Of a stretch of 38,609 bases of DNA, positions 23,847 to 33,356 are shown in pieces. Under the pieces are notes generated by a model that ran no database searches, was not told where the DNA came from, and saw nothing but the letters and a program-made list of their open reading frames with translations. Source of the stretch: an uncultured Oscillospiraceae bacterium (lineage in GTDB: Bacteria > Bacillota > Clostridia > Oscillospirales > Ruminococcaceae); the NCBI GenBank assembly GCA_949285935.1, contig CASEAH010000100.1, positions 1 through 38,609 of the forward strand. The letters run 5' to 3'. A program made the translations under genes and the position numbers. The first letter of the stretch is position 1; each line of letters begins with the position of its first letter.

Positions 23847-25067
23847 ATGATTTTTTGGCAGGAGGGCGGTGTTTGCGCCCCCAAGGGATTTAAGGCAAAT
23901 GGTGTGCATTGCGGGATCCGTAAAAATAAAAGCAAAAAAGATTTGGCCCTGATTGTCAGCCAGGTTCCGGCAGCCGCTGCGGCTGTTTATACCACCAACC
24001 TGGTCAAAGGCGCCCCCATCCTGGTGACACAGGAAAACCTGTCCAACGGAACGGCCCAGGCTATGGTCTGTAACAGCGGCAACGCCAATACCTGCAATGC
24101 CAATGGTGTGGAGATCGCCCAGGGAATGTGCCGGCTGGTCGAGGAGACCACGGGCATTTCTGCCAGCGATGTGATCGTGGCGTCCACCGGAGTGATTGGT
24201 CAGCCCTTGTCGCTGGAGCCTATTGCCTCCGGGATGCCTTCTCTTGCCCAGGGCCTACATGACCATGGAAGCCGGGAGGCAGCTTACGCCATTATGACTA
24301 CCGACACCATTCTCAAGGAAGCAGCCCTGTCTTTTCAGATCGGCGGAGTCACCTGCAGCATCGGAGGAATTTGCAAAGGATCGGGAATGATCCATCCCAA
24401 CATGGCTACCATGCTGGCGTTTTTAACCACCGATGCCGCTGTATCCCCTTCCCTGCTGCAAAAGGCTCTGAAAGAAACGGTAAACGAAACCTTTAACATG
24501 ATCAGTGTGGACGGGGATACTTCCACCAATGACATGGTCAGTATGATGGCCAACGGCATGTCCGGCGCTCCTGCCATAGAAACGGATGGGACGCCGGAAT
24601 ACAAAACATTTGTCACCGCGCTCAAGTATGTCTGTACCGCTCTCTCCAGAGATATTGCCAAAGACGGAGAAGGCGCTACCCGTTTGATCAAATGTACCGT
24701 GACCGGAGCAGCTTCCGCAGCGGATGCCCAAAAAGCTGCCAGGTCCGTCGCCTCTTCCACCCTTCTCAAGGCCGCTGTTTTTGGGGCGGATGCCAACTGG
24801 GGGCGGGTCCTTTGTGCGCTGGGGTACAGCGGAGCGTCCCTGGATCCCCATAAAGTGGACGTTACTTTTGGATCCCTGGCCGGTTCTGTTCAGGTGTGCA
24901 AAAACGGCTCCGGTTTGGACTTTTCCGAAGAAACAGCAAAGGAAATCCTTCTTGCGGATGAAATTGCCATTGAAATCACCCTTCATGACGGTGCGGCATC
25001 CGCCACCGCCTGGGGATGTGATCTTACCTATGACTATGTACATATCAACGGTGATTACCGCAGCTAA
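23847..25067 (+). CDS. argJ: Glutamate N-acetyltransferase / amino-acid acetyltransferase ArgJ
   Basis: This 406-residue protein is made as a precursor that cuts itself between Ala187 and Thr188 in NMATMLAF, exposing the nucleophilic threonine. Other family blocks are CNSGNANTC near 75-83, STGVIGQPL near 113-121, and the C-terminal GADANWGRVLCALGYSG. It moves the acetyl group from N-acetylornithine to glutamate, so ornithine is made by the cyclic route and no argE is needed. Whether it can also use acetyl-CoA (bifunctional type) cannot be told here; no separate argA is present in the window. It lies four bases after argC. Confidence 0.95.
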   Translation: MIFWQEGGVCAPKGFKANGVHCGIRKNKSKKDLALIVSQVPAAAAAVYTTNLVKGAPILVTQENLSNGTAQAMVCNSGNANTCNANGVEIAQGMCRLVEETTGISASDVIVASTGVIGQPLSLEPIASGMPSLAQGLHDHGSREAAYAIMTTDTILKEAALSFQIGGVTCSIGGICKGSGMIHPNMATMLAFLTTDAAVSPSLLQKALKETVNETFNMISVDGDTSTNDMVSMMANGMSGAPAIETDGTPEYKTFVTALKYVCTALSRDIAKDGEGATRLIKCTVTGAASAADAQKAARSVASSTLLKAAVFGADANWGRVLCALGYSGASLDPHKVDVTFGSLAGSVQVCKNGSGLDFSEETAKEILLADEIAIEITLHDGAASATAWGCDLTYDYVHINGDYRS

Positions 25068-25100
25068 AGACCATCAACAACAAAAGGAGGCGGCTTCCCG

Positions 25101-25952
25101 GTGGAACTGACCAATACCCAGCGGGCGGAAGTACTGATCCATGCCCTGCCATATATTCAAAAATATTACGGAAAAATCGTGGTCATCAAATATGGCGGCA
25201 ATGCGATGACCAGCCCGCAGCTGAAAGAAGCTGTAATGGGAGATGTGGTACTGCTGTCGCTGGTAGGCGTTAAGGTCGTGCTGGTTCATGGAGGCGGACC
25301 GGAAATCTCCGAGATGCTGACCAAAACCGGCAAACAATCTCAGTTTGTCAACGGGCTTCGGGTTACTGACCGCGAAACGGTGGAAATCGTTCAGATGGTG
25401 CTTGCGGGTAAGGTAAACAAGGGGCTGGTCAACCTGCTTGAAACCATTGGCGGCAAGGCCATGGGACTCAGCGGCATTGACGGCCATATGATCCAGGCCA
25501 AAATGAAAGACCCTGCCCTGGGATATGTGGGAGAGATCACCGGGATCGACCCCTCCCCCGTCCTGGATGTGCTGGATAAAGGGTATATCCCTGTGATCTC
25601 CACCCTGGGATGTGACAGCGAAGGAAATGTCTACAATATTAACGCCGACACAGCCGCGGCCCAACTGGCGGGGACACTCAGGGCGGAAAGCCTGATTTCC
25701 ATGAGCGATATTCCGGGGCTGCTGCGGAACAAGGAGGATCCTTCCACCCTGATCCCTCAGGTGGCTGTCAGCGAAGCGCCGCAGCTGATCAAGGACGGTG
25801 TCATTTCCGGTGGTATGATTCCCAAGGTTGAGTGCTGTATCGAAGCCATTCGTCAGGGGGTCCACCGGGTCTTTATCATTGACGGGAGAGTCCCCCATTC
25901 CATTTTGATTGAAATGCTCACCGACGAAGGTATCGGCACCATGTTTGTTTAA
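25101..25952 (+). CDS. argB: Acetylglutamate kinase
   Basis: This 283-residue amino-acid kinase phosphorylates N-acetylglutamate. It has Lys30 with YGGNAM (31-36), the substrate loop GGGPEIS (64-70), and the ATP-site residues late in the protein around SGGMIPKVECC. The start is a GTG at 25101 with AAAAGGAGG fifteen bases upstream; no closer ATG is available. Arginine feedback would need an N-terminal helix found in arginine-sensitive kinases; the N-terminus here (ELTNTQRAEVLIHALPYIQKY) has such a helix-like stretch, so inhibition by arginine is plausible. Confidence 0.96.
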   Translation: MELTNTQRAEVLIHALPYIQKYYGKIVVIKYGGNAMTSPQLKEAVMGDVVLLSLVGVKVVLVHGGGPEISEMLTKTGKQSQFVNGLRVTDRETVEIVQMVLAGKVNKGLVNLLETIGGKAMGLSGIDGHMIQAKMKDPALGYVGEITGIDPSPVLDVLDKGYIPVISTLGCDSEGNVYNINADTAAAQLAGTLRAESLISMSDIPGLLRNKEDPSTLIPQVAVSEAPQLIKDGVISGGMIPKVECCIEAIRQGVHRVFIIDGRVPHSILIEMLTDEGIGTMFV

Positions 25953-25966
25953 AAGGAGGTCCATCA

Positions 25967-27154
25967 ATGGAAACGCATCCATACAGCACACAATCGGTAA
26001 AAAATTGGGACAGCGGTTCTGTGGCCCATACTTACGGCAGAGCGGATCTGGTAGTCAAGGAGGGTAAAGGCTCAATACTTTACGACTATGAAGGCAAGCG
26101 ATACATCGATTTGGGAAGCGGTATTGCCGTTACCACCTTTGGGATTTCTGATGATTGCTGGAAAGAAGCTGTTATCAACCAATTAAATCAAGTCCAGCAT
26201 ACCTCCAATCTGTACTATACGGCTCCTCAAGCCTATCTGGCCCATCTGCTTTGCGAAAAAACCGGGATGTCCCGGGTGTTTTTCAGCAATTCAGGAGCAG
26301 AGGCCAACGAATGCGCCATTAAAGCCGCCCGCAAATACTCTGACGATCATTACGGTCCGGGACGCCATACTATTGTTGCCATGAAAAACGGCTTCCACGG
26401 CCGCACAATTACAACCCTGTCCGCAACAGGCCAGGACTATTTTCATCAGCATTTTGACCCGTTTACTCCCGGCTTTGTTTTTGTGGAACCCGGCAATGTT
26501 GCACAGCTTGAGCAGGCTCTTCAGGAGCATCGCTGCTGCGCCATTATGATGGAAATGATCCAGGGCGAGGGCGGTGTGCTGCCGTTGGATGCCGCATTCG
26601 TCCAAAAGGCCGCCCAGCTGGCCCGGGAACAGGATCTGCTGCTGGTAGTGGACGAAGTTCAAACCGGCTGCGGCCGTACCGGTAAATTTCTCTGTTCCCA
26701 GCACTATGGCATTGAGCCGGATATTGTCTCCATGGCAAAGGGTCTGGCGGGCGGTCTTCCCCTGGGCGCCACCCTCTTTGGCCCCAAAACCGCCGATACC
26801 CTGGGGCCCGGAGATCACGGCTCCACGTTTGGCGGGAATCCGGTCTGTGCCGCGGGTGCTGTCAGTGTTATGGAACGGATGACCGATACCCTGATGGAAG
26901 GGGTCCTGGAACGGAGCGCCTGCATTCGGTCCATGCTGGAAGGCGCCCCCGGCGTGGAGGCAATCACCGGCATGGGAATGATGCTGGGAATCCAGACAAC
27001 AAAAAGCGCCCCGCAGATCGCTGCGGAGTGCCTGAAAAAGGGCGTGGTGGTTCTTACCGCAAAATCCAAAATCCGGTTGCTTCCGGCCCTGAACATTCCT
27101 CTTCCCTTGCTCCGGGAAGGTATTGAAATTTTGAAAGAGGCGATGGTACCATGA
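25967..27154 (+). CDS. argD: Acetylornithine aminotransferase
   Basis: This 395-residue class III PLP aminotransferase converts N-acetylglutamate semialdehyde to N-acetylornithine. It shows SNSGAEANE (107-115) for phosphate binding, Asp229 in VVDEVQTG, and the PLP Lys258 in SMAKGLAGGLPLG. AAAAGGAGG lies about eight bases before ATG. Its stop overlaps the argF start (ATGA). It may also serve as succinyldiaminopimelate aminotransferase in lysine synthesis, as known for this family, but this is not shown by the sequence. Confidence 0.95.
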   Translation: METHPYSTQSVKNWDSGSVAHTYGRADLVVKEGKGSILYDYEGKRYIDLGSGIAVTTFGISDDCWKEAVINQLNQVQHTSNLYYTAPQAYLAHLLCEKTGMSRVFFSNSGAEANECAIKAARKYSDDHYGPGRHTIVAMKNGFHGRTITTLSATGQDYFHQHFDPFTPGFVFVEPGNVAQLEQALQEHRCCAIMMEMIQGEGGVLPLDAAFVQKAAQLAREQDLLLVVDEVQTGCGRTGKFLCSQHYGIEPDIVSMAKGLAGGLPLGATLFGPKTADTLGPGDHGSTFGGNPVCAAGAVSVMERMTDTLMEGVLERSACIRSMLEGAPGVEAITGMGMMLGIQTTKSAPQIAAECLKKGVVVLTAKSKIRLLPALNIPLPLLREGIEILKEAMVP

Positions 27155-28053
27155 AACATTTGCTCAAATTGGGAGATCTTTCTTCCCAGGAAATCCTGGA
27201 CATTCTCAACCTTGCGGATCAGCTGAAATATGAACAAAAGCATGGGATCAAGCATCATCTGCTGGAAGGCAAGACCCTGGGGATGATTTTCCAGAAAGCT
27301 TCCACCCGTACGAGAGTTTCTTTTGAGGTTGGTATCTACCAGCTGGGCGGCATAGGACTTTTTCTCAGCCCCCGGGATCTGCAGATCGGGCGGGGCGAAC
27401 CGGTGGAAGATACCGCCAGGGTTCTTTCCCGGTATCTGGATGCCATTATGATCCGTACCTTTGCCCAGCAGGAGGTGGAGGATCTTGCCAAATACGGCAC
27501 TATCCCCATTATCAACGGGCTTACAGATTATGCCCACCCCTGCCAGGTGCTGGCAGACCTCATGACCATCCGTGAAAAAATGGGTGGCCTCAAGGGACTG
27601 AAGCTGTGCTTTGTAGGCGACGGAAACAACATGGCAAACTCCCTGATCGTGGGAGGCATTAAGTGCGGCATGGAAGTGTCGGTAGCCTGCCCATCGGCTT
27701 ATCAGCCTGATCCAGATATTATGGCGTGGGCTGCCGCCCAGGGCAGCTTTACCTGCACCGAAAACATCCCTGAAGCCGCAGCTGGAGCAGATGTGCTCTA
27801 TACAGATGTTTGGGCTTCCATGGGCCAGGAGGACGAAGCGGCAGCCCGGCGTCAGGCATTCCAGTCCTACCAGATCAACGACAGTGTGATGAGTGCCGCC
27901 AAACCCGGAGCGATGGTTCTCCATTGTCTGCCGGCCCACAAAGGGGAGGAAATTACCTCCAAAGTGTTTGAAGAGCACGCCCATGAGATCATGGAAGAGG
28001 CTGAGAACCGCCTCCATGCGCAGAAGGCTGTTATGGTCAAACTGATGCAGTAA
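27151..28053 (+). CDS. argF: Ornithine carbamoyltransferase
   Basis: This 300-residue enzyme makes citrulline from ornithine and carbamoyl phosphate. It has the carbamoyl phosphate motif STRTR (51-55), HPCQ (129-132), the ornithine-type loop DVWASMGQE (219-227) and HCLP (258-261). The ornithine loop distinguishes it from aspartate or putrescine transferases. It overlaps argD by four bases and is the last gene before the terminator. No carbamoyl phosphate synthase genes are in the window. Confidence 0.97.
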   Translation: MKHLLKLGDLSSQEILDILNLADQLKYEQKHGIKHHLLEGKTLGMIFQKASTRTRVSFEVGIYQLGGIGLFLSPRDLQIGRGEPVEDTARVLSRYLDAIMIRTFAQQEVEDLAKYGTIPIINGLTDYAHPCQVLADLMTIREKMGGLKGLKLCFVGDGNNMANSLIVGGIKCGMEVSVACPSAYQPDPDIMAWAAAQGSFTCTENIPEAAAGADVLYTDVWASMGQEDEAAARRQAFQSYQINDSVMSAAKPGAMVLHCLPAHKGEEITSKVFEEHAHEIMEEAENRLHAQKAVMVKLMQ

Positions 28054-28070
28054 TTTTGAATACTTAAGCG

Positions 28071-28116
28071 ACAGCAGTTCCCGGAGCCGCATTTAGTTCC
28101 GGGAACTGCTGTTTTT
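28071..28116 (+). terminator. Intrinsic terminator of the arg cluster
   Basis: A 15-bp perfect stem (28071-28085 with 28098-28112, ACAGCAGTTCCCGGA and its complement) with a 12-base loop runs into a T run. It begins 18 bases after the argF stop. Confidence 0.95.
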
Positions 28117-28522
28117 CCGGTAGTCTCTCCAGAAATTGTATGGCGGATTCCGCAAAACCACAATATTGGGAGTGCGGTGCCATATTCAGCTAAGGTGCTG
28201 GTACATATGCAAAATTTTTCCAATTGCATGACCCTGGCAGACAAGAAGTTTACAAATATTACAAGGCTGTCACTCTGTTCAATGGAACTTCGGAACATAT
28301 ACAGAATGCTTTCGTTTTAAAGAGCTCCAAAAGTCATCCTATTTGATTGTTAAGAGTAAAGGAAGATGCCGCCCCAAAGGAACGGAAAGCCGTGTAACCC
28401 AAACAAGCCAATCATCGATATAAAGGATGCTTCTGAGGCAGGCTCTTGCCGTTGGAATTCTCAGCTCTTTTGTATAGACAGGAGGAGCTGTTGCAAAATA
28501 GCATGCCCTAAAAATAATGAAC
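28117..28522. other. Intergenic region between convergent argF and pfkA
   Basis: About 400 bases with no supported gene. A minus-strand frame of about 60 codons (28339-28524) has no ribosome binding site and resembles nothing I recognise; it could be a decayed gene. The stretch 28360-28500 is more balanced in composition than typical spacer here, which also fits a remnant. Confidence 0.4.
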
Positions 28523-28571
28523 AAAAACCGGCCCTCAACAGAAGCTGTTTTGGCTTCATTTAAGGGCCGGT
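28523..28571 (-). terminator. Intrinsic terminator of dnaE-pfkA
   Basis: ACCGGCCCT (28527-28535) pairs with AGGGCCGGT (28563-28571), and an inner GAAGC pairs with GCTTC. On the minus strand it ends in TTTTT (A run 28523-28527). It is about 155 bases beyond the pfkA stop; the interval 28572-28726 shows no gene. Confidence 0.82.
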
Positions 28572-28726
28572 TCGCCTTTTATTTTCCGATCTTTGTACAA
28601 GTTAGTTGCTGCTGCATTTTTATTTTGCGACAGCCTCTTTGCCAATGGCAGGCCTGCTGAAGACTCTCTTGTTGGATGCCCTTGGAAGCTGCGTATAGTT
28701 CCAGGGAGACCAAAACAATTTCAAGG

Positions 28727-29701
28727 TCAAATAGAAATTTCGTAGGCAACCTTATACAAATACTGGTCAATATCTTTGGTCATTTCCAGAGCTTCATTGA
28801 TGTCGTAATCCACAGTGCGGTTGTTCTGGATGCCAACCACCCGATTTCCTTTGCCCTGCTCCAGCAGTTCCACTGCCCGGTAGCCCATTACGCTGGCATG
28901 GACCCTTTCCAGCGCGGTGGGAGTACCGCCTCGCTGGACATGGCCCAGTACTGTCAGGCGGCTTTCGATGCCGGTTTTTTCCTCAATATATTCGCAGATG
29001 CGTTTGCTGTCCCCTACGCCTTCGGCAACAATGACGATAAAATGCTGCTTTCCGGTTTTCAGCGTAGCGCGCATCCGGTCGATCACATCCACATCAATGT
29101 TAAACTCCCGTTCCGGAATCAGGATGGAGACAGCCCCGCAGGAAATTCCGGCATGAAGAGCAATATGCCCCGCCCTGCGGCCCATGACCTCCACGACAGA
29201 ACATCTGTCATGGGATTGGGAAGTATCCCGAAGCCGGTCAATGCTTTCCACCACTGTATTGACCGCTGTATCAAACCCGATGGTATACTCGGTAGAGCCG
29301 ATGTCGTTGTCAATGGTACCAGGAATGCCGATGCAGGGAATTCCCTTATTGGACAGATCCCGGGCTCCCCGGAAGGAGCCGTCACCGCCGATCACCACAA
29401 GGCCGTCCAGACCCAGCTCATGGCAGTTGGCCACGGCCTTGTCCACGCCTGCCTCCGTACGGAATTCCGGGCTGCGGGCGGTATAGAGCATGGTACCACC
29501 ACGCTGGATAATATCCGAAACGCTGCGGAGGCTCATTTCCTCCACGTCTTTATTAAGAAGTCCCTGGTATCCCCTCCGGACTCCGATTACGCGGTGCCCT
29601 TTCTCAATACCCGCACGAACCACCGCCCGGATAGCAGCATTCATGCCGGGGGCATCGCCGCCGCTGGTAAGGACGCCGATGACTTTTTTCTGAATCTCCA
29701 T
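28727..29701 (-). CDS. pfkA: ATP-dependent 6-phosphofructokinase
   Basis: This 324-residue enzyme phosphorylates fructose 6-phosphate. It has the ATP-binding GGDAPGMNA (14-22), GGDGS (105-109, ATP-type glycine) and the catalytic PGTIDNDI (127-134). Length and motifs match the allosteric bacterial PfkA. The start follows AGGAGGG eight bases upstream; the longer in-frame start at 29728 lacks such a site. It lies 97 bases after dnaE, a gene order conserved in Firmicutes. Confidence 0.97.
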   Translation of the reverse strand: MEIQKKVIGVLTSGGDAPGMNAAIRAVVRAGIEKGHRVIGVRRGYQGLLNKDVEEMSLRSVSDIIQRGGTMLYTARSPEFRTEAGVDKAVANCHELGLDGLVVIGGDGSFRGARDLSNKGIPCIGIPGTIDNDIGSTEYTIGFDTAVNTVVESIDRLRDTSQSHDRCSVVEVMGRRAGHIALHAGISCGAVSILIPEREFNIDVDVIDRMRATLKTGKQHFIVIVAEGVGDSKRICEYIEEKTGIESRLTVLGHVQRGGTPTALERVHASVMGYRAVELLEQGKGNRVVGIQNNRTVDYDINEALEMTKDIDQYLYKVAYEISI

Positions 29702-29798
29702 AAAAGTCCCTCCTACCCCTTTCTCCATTGGTACAAAACCATTCTATTATGAATACTTTCCGGTGTATAGGCAAGAAATCCACCAAATTGCCCTCAGA

Positions 29799-32700
29799 TC
29801 ACTCTATTTTTTTTACATTTTCGACACCCAGAAGGTTTTCCAGTTCTTTCATGACAAAATTATTGGGATCTGTCCACATGTCCCGGGGGGCCCGAAGCAT
29901 TTTTCCGGTATCCACTGCCCGGAAGTAAACCGGAACCGGCCCGTCGAAAATTGCCACCAGCTGCCGGATCCGTTCCATTTCCGGGCAACTCATGGACGGG
30001 ACCCGAAGATATACCCCAGCTTTGGAGGACGGAGAACGGGAAGCGGTATCATCAAGAGTCCCTGCAGCCGGCTCCGTTCCCCGGTCCAGCCTGGCCGGAA
30101 AAGGATTCTCCTGACGGCGGTTCTGCTGCACAAAGCTTTGCCCGCTCTGCCGTTCCTCTACTGTCAACGCCTGCTCCAAAATCAGCTTGGGAGTCTCCTC
30201 TTCCCTCACGGAAACCCGGCCGCGGAGGAATACCGGAGCGCCTACATTCAGCTTACCGGCGTACTGGTCGTACACCCGGGAGAAAACAAGGGTCTCCACG
30301 GAGGATGTACTGTCTTCTACCTGAAGGAAAGCCATGTTCCCTCCCTGCTTGGTCAATTTCAGCCGCTTTGCGGTGATAATCGCCAGCACATCCACCACCT
30401 GGTTGTCATATTGCTGGTTTGTTTCGCTGTCTGTCAGTTTCCCCAGCTTGACCGCGCCATACCGGGGATACAGAGGTTCATACTGGCTCATAGGGTGTCC
30501 GGACATATACAGGCCGGTCACTTCTTTCTCCATTTCCAGCAGCTGGAAAGGCGGAAACTCTTCCTGAGGCGGAAGCAGCGCCGCTTCGTCCAGCGTTTCC
30601 TCCCCAAACAGGCTCTGCTGTCCGGTGGACTGCCACCGCAGCTCCCCTGCCAGGGCTTCTCCTACCGCAGGAAAGCCCAGAAGCATTTGCCGGCGGGTCC
30701 CTCCCAGACTGTCCAAAGCGCCGCTTTTAATGAGGCTTTCCATGGAACGTTTATTTAATTCGGTAGAAAAAAGCCGTTTATAGAAGTCGAAAAAGCTTTC
30801 AAATGGGCGCTCCTCCCGCTGAGCAATAATCTGGCGGATCAGTCCCGCACCCAAATTTTTTACTGCCAGCAGGCCAAAGCGAATCCCCTGAGATGTAACG
30901 GTAAAGCCCTCGTCGCTTTCGTTGATATCCGGCGGAAGGACCGGAATATTGAGCCGGCCGCATTCTTCGATATACTCCGTCACCTTGTCAGTGCTGTCCA
31001 GAATGCTGGTAAGGAGCGCCGCCATATACTCCCGGGGGTAGTGGTGTTTGAGCCATGCGGTCTGGTAGGCCACTACGGCATAGGCCGCGGCATGGGATTT
31101 GTTGAAAGCATAAGCCGCAAAGGAGCTCATCTGGTCAAAAATCGTGTTGGCCGCGCTTTGGGATATCCCATTGGCAGCGCATCCGGCTATGAAATTTACC
31201 CGTTCCCGTTCCATAACATCCGCTTTTTTCTTGCTCATGGCCCGGCGTACCAGATCCGCCTGGCCCAGACTGTAGCCGCCCAGTTCCCGACAGATCTGCA
31301 TGACCTGCTCCTGATAAACGATACATCCATAGGTAACGTCCTGGATGGGCTTAAGCTGAGGGGTTTTATAGGAAATCTGATCCGGGTTGTGGCGGTTGCT
31401 GATGTATTTGGGGATGGAATCCATGGGCCCCGGTCGATAGAGGGAGATGGCAGCAATCAGGTCTTCCACTGATTCCGGGCGAAGCTGGGTGAGCATCCGG
31501 CGCATCCCGCCGGATTCAAACTGGAAGACTCCACCTGTAGCCCCGGAGGATAACATTTCAAAGACCGCAGGATCTTCGTAGCTGATCTCATCCATAGAGA
31601 AATCCGGGGTATGGCGGCGGATCATTTTCTGAGCGTCGGCAATGACCGTCAGGTTCCGCAGCCCCAGGAAATCCATTTTCAGCAGTCCCAGTTCTTCCAG
31701 GGTGGTCATGGTAAACTGGGTGACAATGGAGCCATCGTTGGTGGACAGCGGTACATAAGTATCCACCGCGTCCCGAGTGATGACAACTCCCGCCGCATGG
31801 GTGGAAGCGTGCCGGGGCATTCCCTCCACCCGTTTGGCCATTTCGATCAGCTGCGCGATCTGAGGATCACTTTCACACAAGGTCCGCAGTTCCCGGGAGG
31901 CGTTATAGGCTTTGTCAATGGTAATGTGCAGCTCCATGGGAATCAGCTTGGCCACCTGGTCTACCTGGGGGTAGCTCATTCCCAGAGCGCGCCCCACATC
32001 CCGGATGGCGCCCCGGGCCGCCATGGTGCCGAAGGTGACGATTTGAGCAACATGGTCGGCTCCGTATTTCCGCACCACGTAGTCAATGACCTCCTGACGG
32101 CGGACATAGCAAAAATCAATGTCAAAATCCGGCATACTGACCCGATCAGGATTGAGAAACCGCTCAAAAAGAAGGTTATATTTGATGGGATCGATGCCGG
32201 TAATACCAATGCAGTAGGCTGCCAGACTGCCTGCGCCGGAGCCTCGCCCCGGACCCACCGGAATGCCCACCGACTTGGCATAGTTGATAAAATCGAACAC
32301 AATGAGGTAATAATCCACATACCCCATCCGGGTGATAACCCCCAGCTCGTACTCCAGTCTCTGCTCCACCGCCGGATCAGGATGAGGGCCATAATGGCGA
32401 TAAAGCCCCTCCCTGCAAAGGCGCTGGAAATAGCTCTGGTTATCTTCTCCCCCCGGGGCGATATACAAGGGCAGTTTGGTTTTTCCAAACTCAAATTCTA
32501 CCTGGCATCTCCGGGCGATCTTTACTGTATTTTCCAGTGCCTCCGGAGTTTTGGAAAACAACTCCGCCATTTCGTCCCCGGACTTGATATAGAACTCCTG
32601 GGTGGGGAATTCCAGGGTCATTTCGTCATGGATGGTATGGCCGGTCTGGATGCATACCAGCAGGTTCTGCAGCTGGTGATCCTCACGGGTCAGATAGTGG

Positions 32701-33320
32701 GCGTCGTTGGTGGCCACCAAACCTATCCCCGTTTCCCGGGAAAGACGTATCAGGTCGGGAAGGATCTCCAGCTGCTCCCGAATGCCGTGGTTCTGGATCT
32801 CAATAAAATAATTATCCGGGCCAAAGGCCTGTGCATACCAAAGAGCCGCCTCCCGTGCCTTCTCATAGTTTCCCTCCAGGAGAGCCCGCGGCACTTCTCC
32901 GGCCAGACAGGCGGACAGACAGATCAGTCCCTCCGTATGGCCTTCCAACAGCTCCCGATCCAGCCTGGGCTTGGAATAGAAGCCTTCGGTAAAACCGCGG
33001 GAGATCAGATAAATCAGGTTCTGGTATCCGGTATTGTTTTGACACAGCAGAACCAAATGATACGGTTTATTGTCCACCTTGGAGACTTTATCAAAGCGGC
33101 TGCGCGGGGCCACATAGGCCTCGCATCCGATAATGGGACGGATCCCCTGCTTTTTAGCTTCCTTGTAAAAGTCAATGACGCCATACATGACCCCGTGATC
33201 GGTAATGGCCACTGCCTCCTGACCCAGTTCTTTGGCTCGGGACACCAGCTCCCGGATACGGCAGGCGCCGTCCAGCAGACTGTATTCTGTATGGACATGA
33301 AGATGGACAAAATCGGTCAT
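29799..33320 (-). CDS. dnaE: DNA polymerase III alpha subunit DnaE
   Basis: This 1173-residue replicative polymerase has, in order, an N-terminal PHP domain beginning HLHVHTEYSLLDG with ITDHGVMYG (metal-site residues retained), the palm with GPGRGSGAGSL and the catalytic pair in PDFDIDF near 400, a third acidic site in KMDFLGL, a fingers and beta-clamp region, helix-hairpin-helix in the tail and an OB fold with VDVLAIITAKRLKL near 1015. The PHP residues suggest a metal site but activity as proofreading nuclease is not shown. Clostridia usually also have PolC for bulk synthesis, not in this window. AAAGGG precedes the ATG. A small in-frame lipoprotein gene lies 36 bases upstream. Confidence 0.97.
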   Translation of the reverse strand: MTDFVHLHVHTEYSLLDGACRIRELVSRAKELGQEAVAITDHGVMYGVIDFYKEAKKQGIRPIIGCEAYVAPRSRFDKVSKVDNKPYHLVLLCQNNTGYQNLIYLISRGFTEGFYSKPRLDRELLEGHTEGLICLSACLAGEVPRALLEGNYEKAREAALWYAQAFGPDNYFIEIQNHGIREQLEILPDLIRLSRETGIGLVATNDAHYLTREDHQLQNLLVCIQTGHTIHDEMTLEFPTQEFYIKSGDEMAELFSKTPEALENTVKIARRCQVEFEFGKTKLPLYIAPGGEDNQSYFQRLCREGLYRHYGPHPDPAVEQRLEYELGVITRMGYVDYYLIVFDFINYAKSVGIPVGPGRGSGAGSLAAYCIGITGIDPIKYNLLFERFLNPDRVSMPDFDIDFCYVRRQEVIDYVVRKYGADHVAQIVTFGTMAARGAIRDVGRALGMSYPQVDQVAKLIPMELHITIDKAYNASRELRTLCESDPQIAQLIEMAKRVEGMPRHASTHAAGVVITRDAVDTYVPLSTNDGSIVTQFTMTTLEELGLLKMDFLGLRNLTVIADAQKMIRRHTPDFSMDEISYEDPAVFEMLSSGATGGVFQFESGGMRRMLTQLRPESVEDLIAAISLYRPGPMDSIPKYISNRHNPDQISYKTPQLKPIQDVTYGCIVYQEQVMQICRELGGYSLGQADLVRRAMSKKKADVMERERVNFIAGCAANGISQSAANTIFDQMSSFAAYAFNKSHAAAYAVVAYQTAWLKHHYPREYMAALLTSILDSTDKVTEYIEECGRLNIPVLPPDINESDEGFTVTSQGIRFGLLAVKNLGAGLIRQIIAQREERPFESFFDFYKRLFSTELNKRSMESLIKSGALDSLGGTRRQMLLGFPAVGEALAGELRWQSTGQQSLFGEETLDEAALLPPQEEFPPFQLLEMEKEVTGLYMSGHPMSQYEPLYPRYGAVKLGKLTDSETNQQYDNQVVDVLAIITAKRLKLTKQGGNMAFLQVEDSTSSVETLVFSRVYDQYAGKLNVGAPVFLRGRVSVREEETPKLILEQALTVEERQSGQSFVQQNRRQENPFPARLDRGTEPAAGTLDDTASRSPSSKAGVYLRVPSMSCPEMERIRQLVAIFDGPVPVYFRAVDTGKMLRAPRDMWTDPNNFVMKELENLLGVENVKKIE

Positions 33321-33356
33321 TTTTCAGTCCCTTTCGCTGTAAAGTCTAATCACTTG

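Noticed and set aside
26815-28092. 425-codon minus-strand frame opposite argF and the argD end
   Set aside because: Antisense to two well-supported enzymes and running through the arg terminator; no family resemblance.
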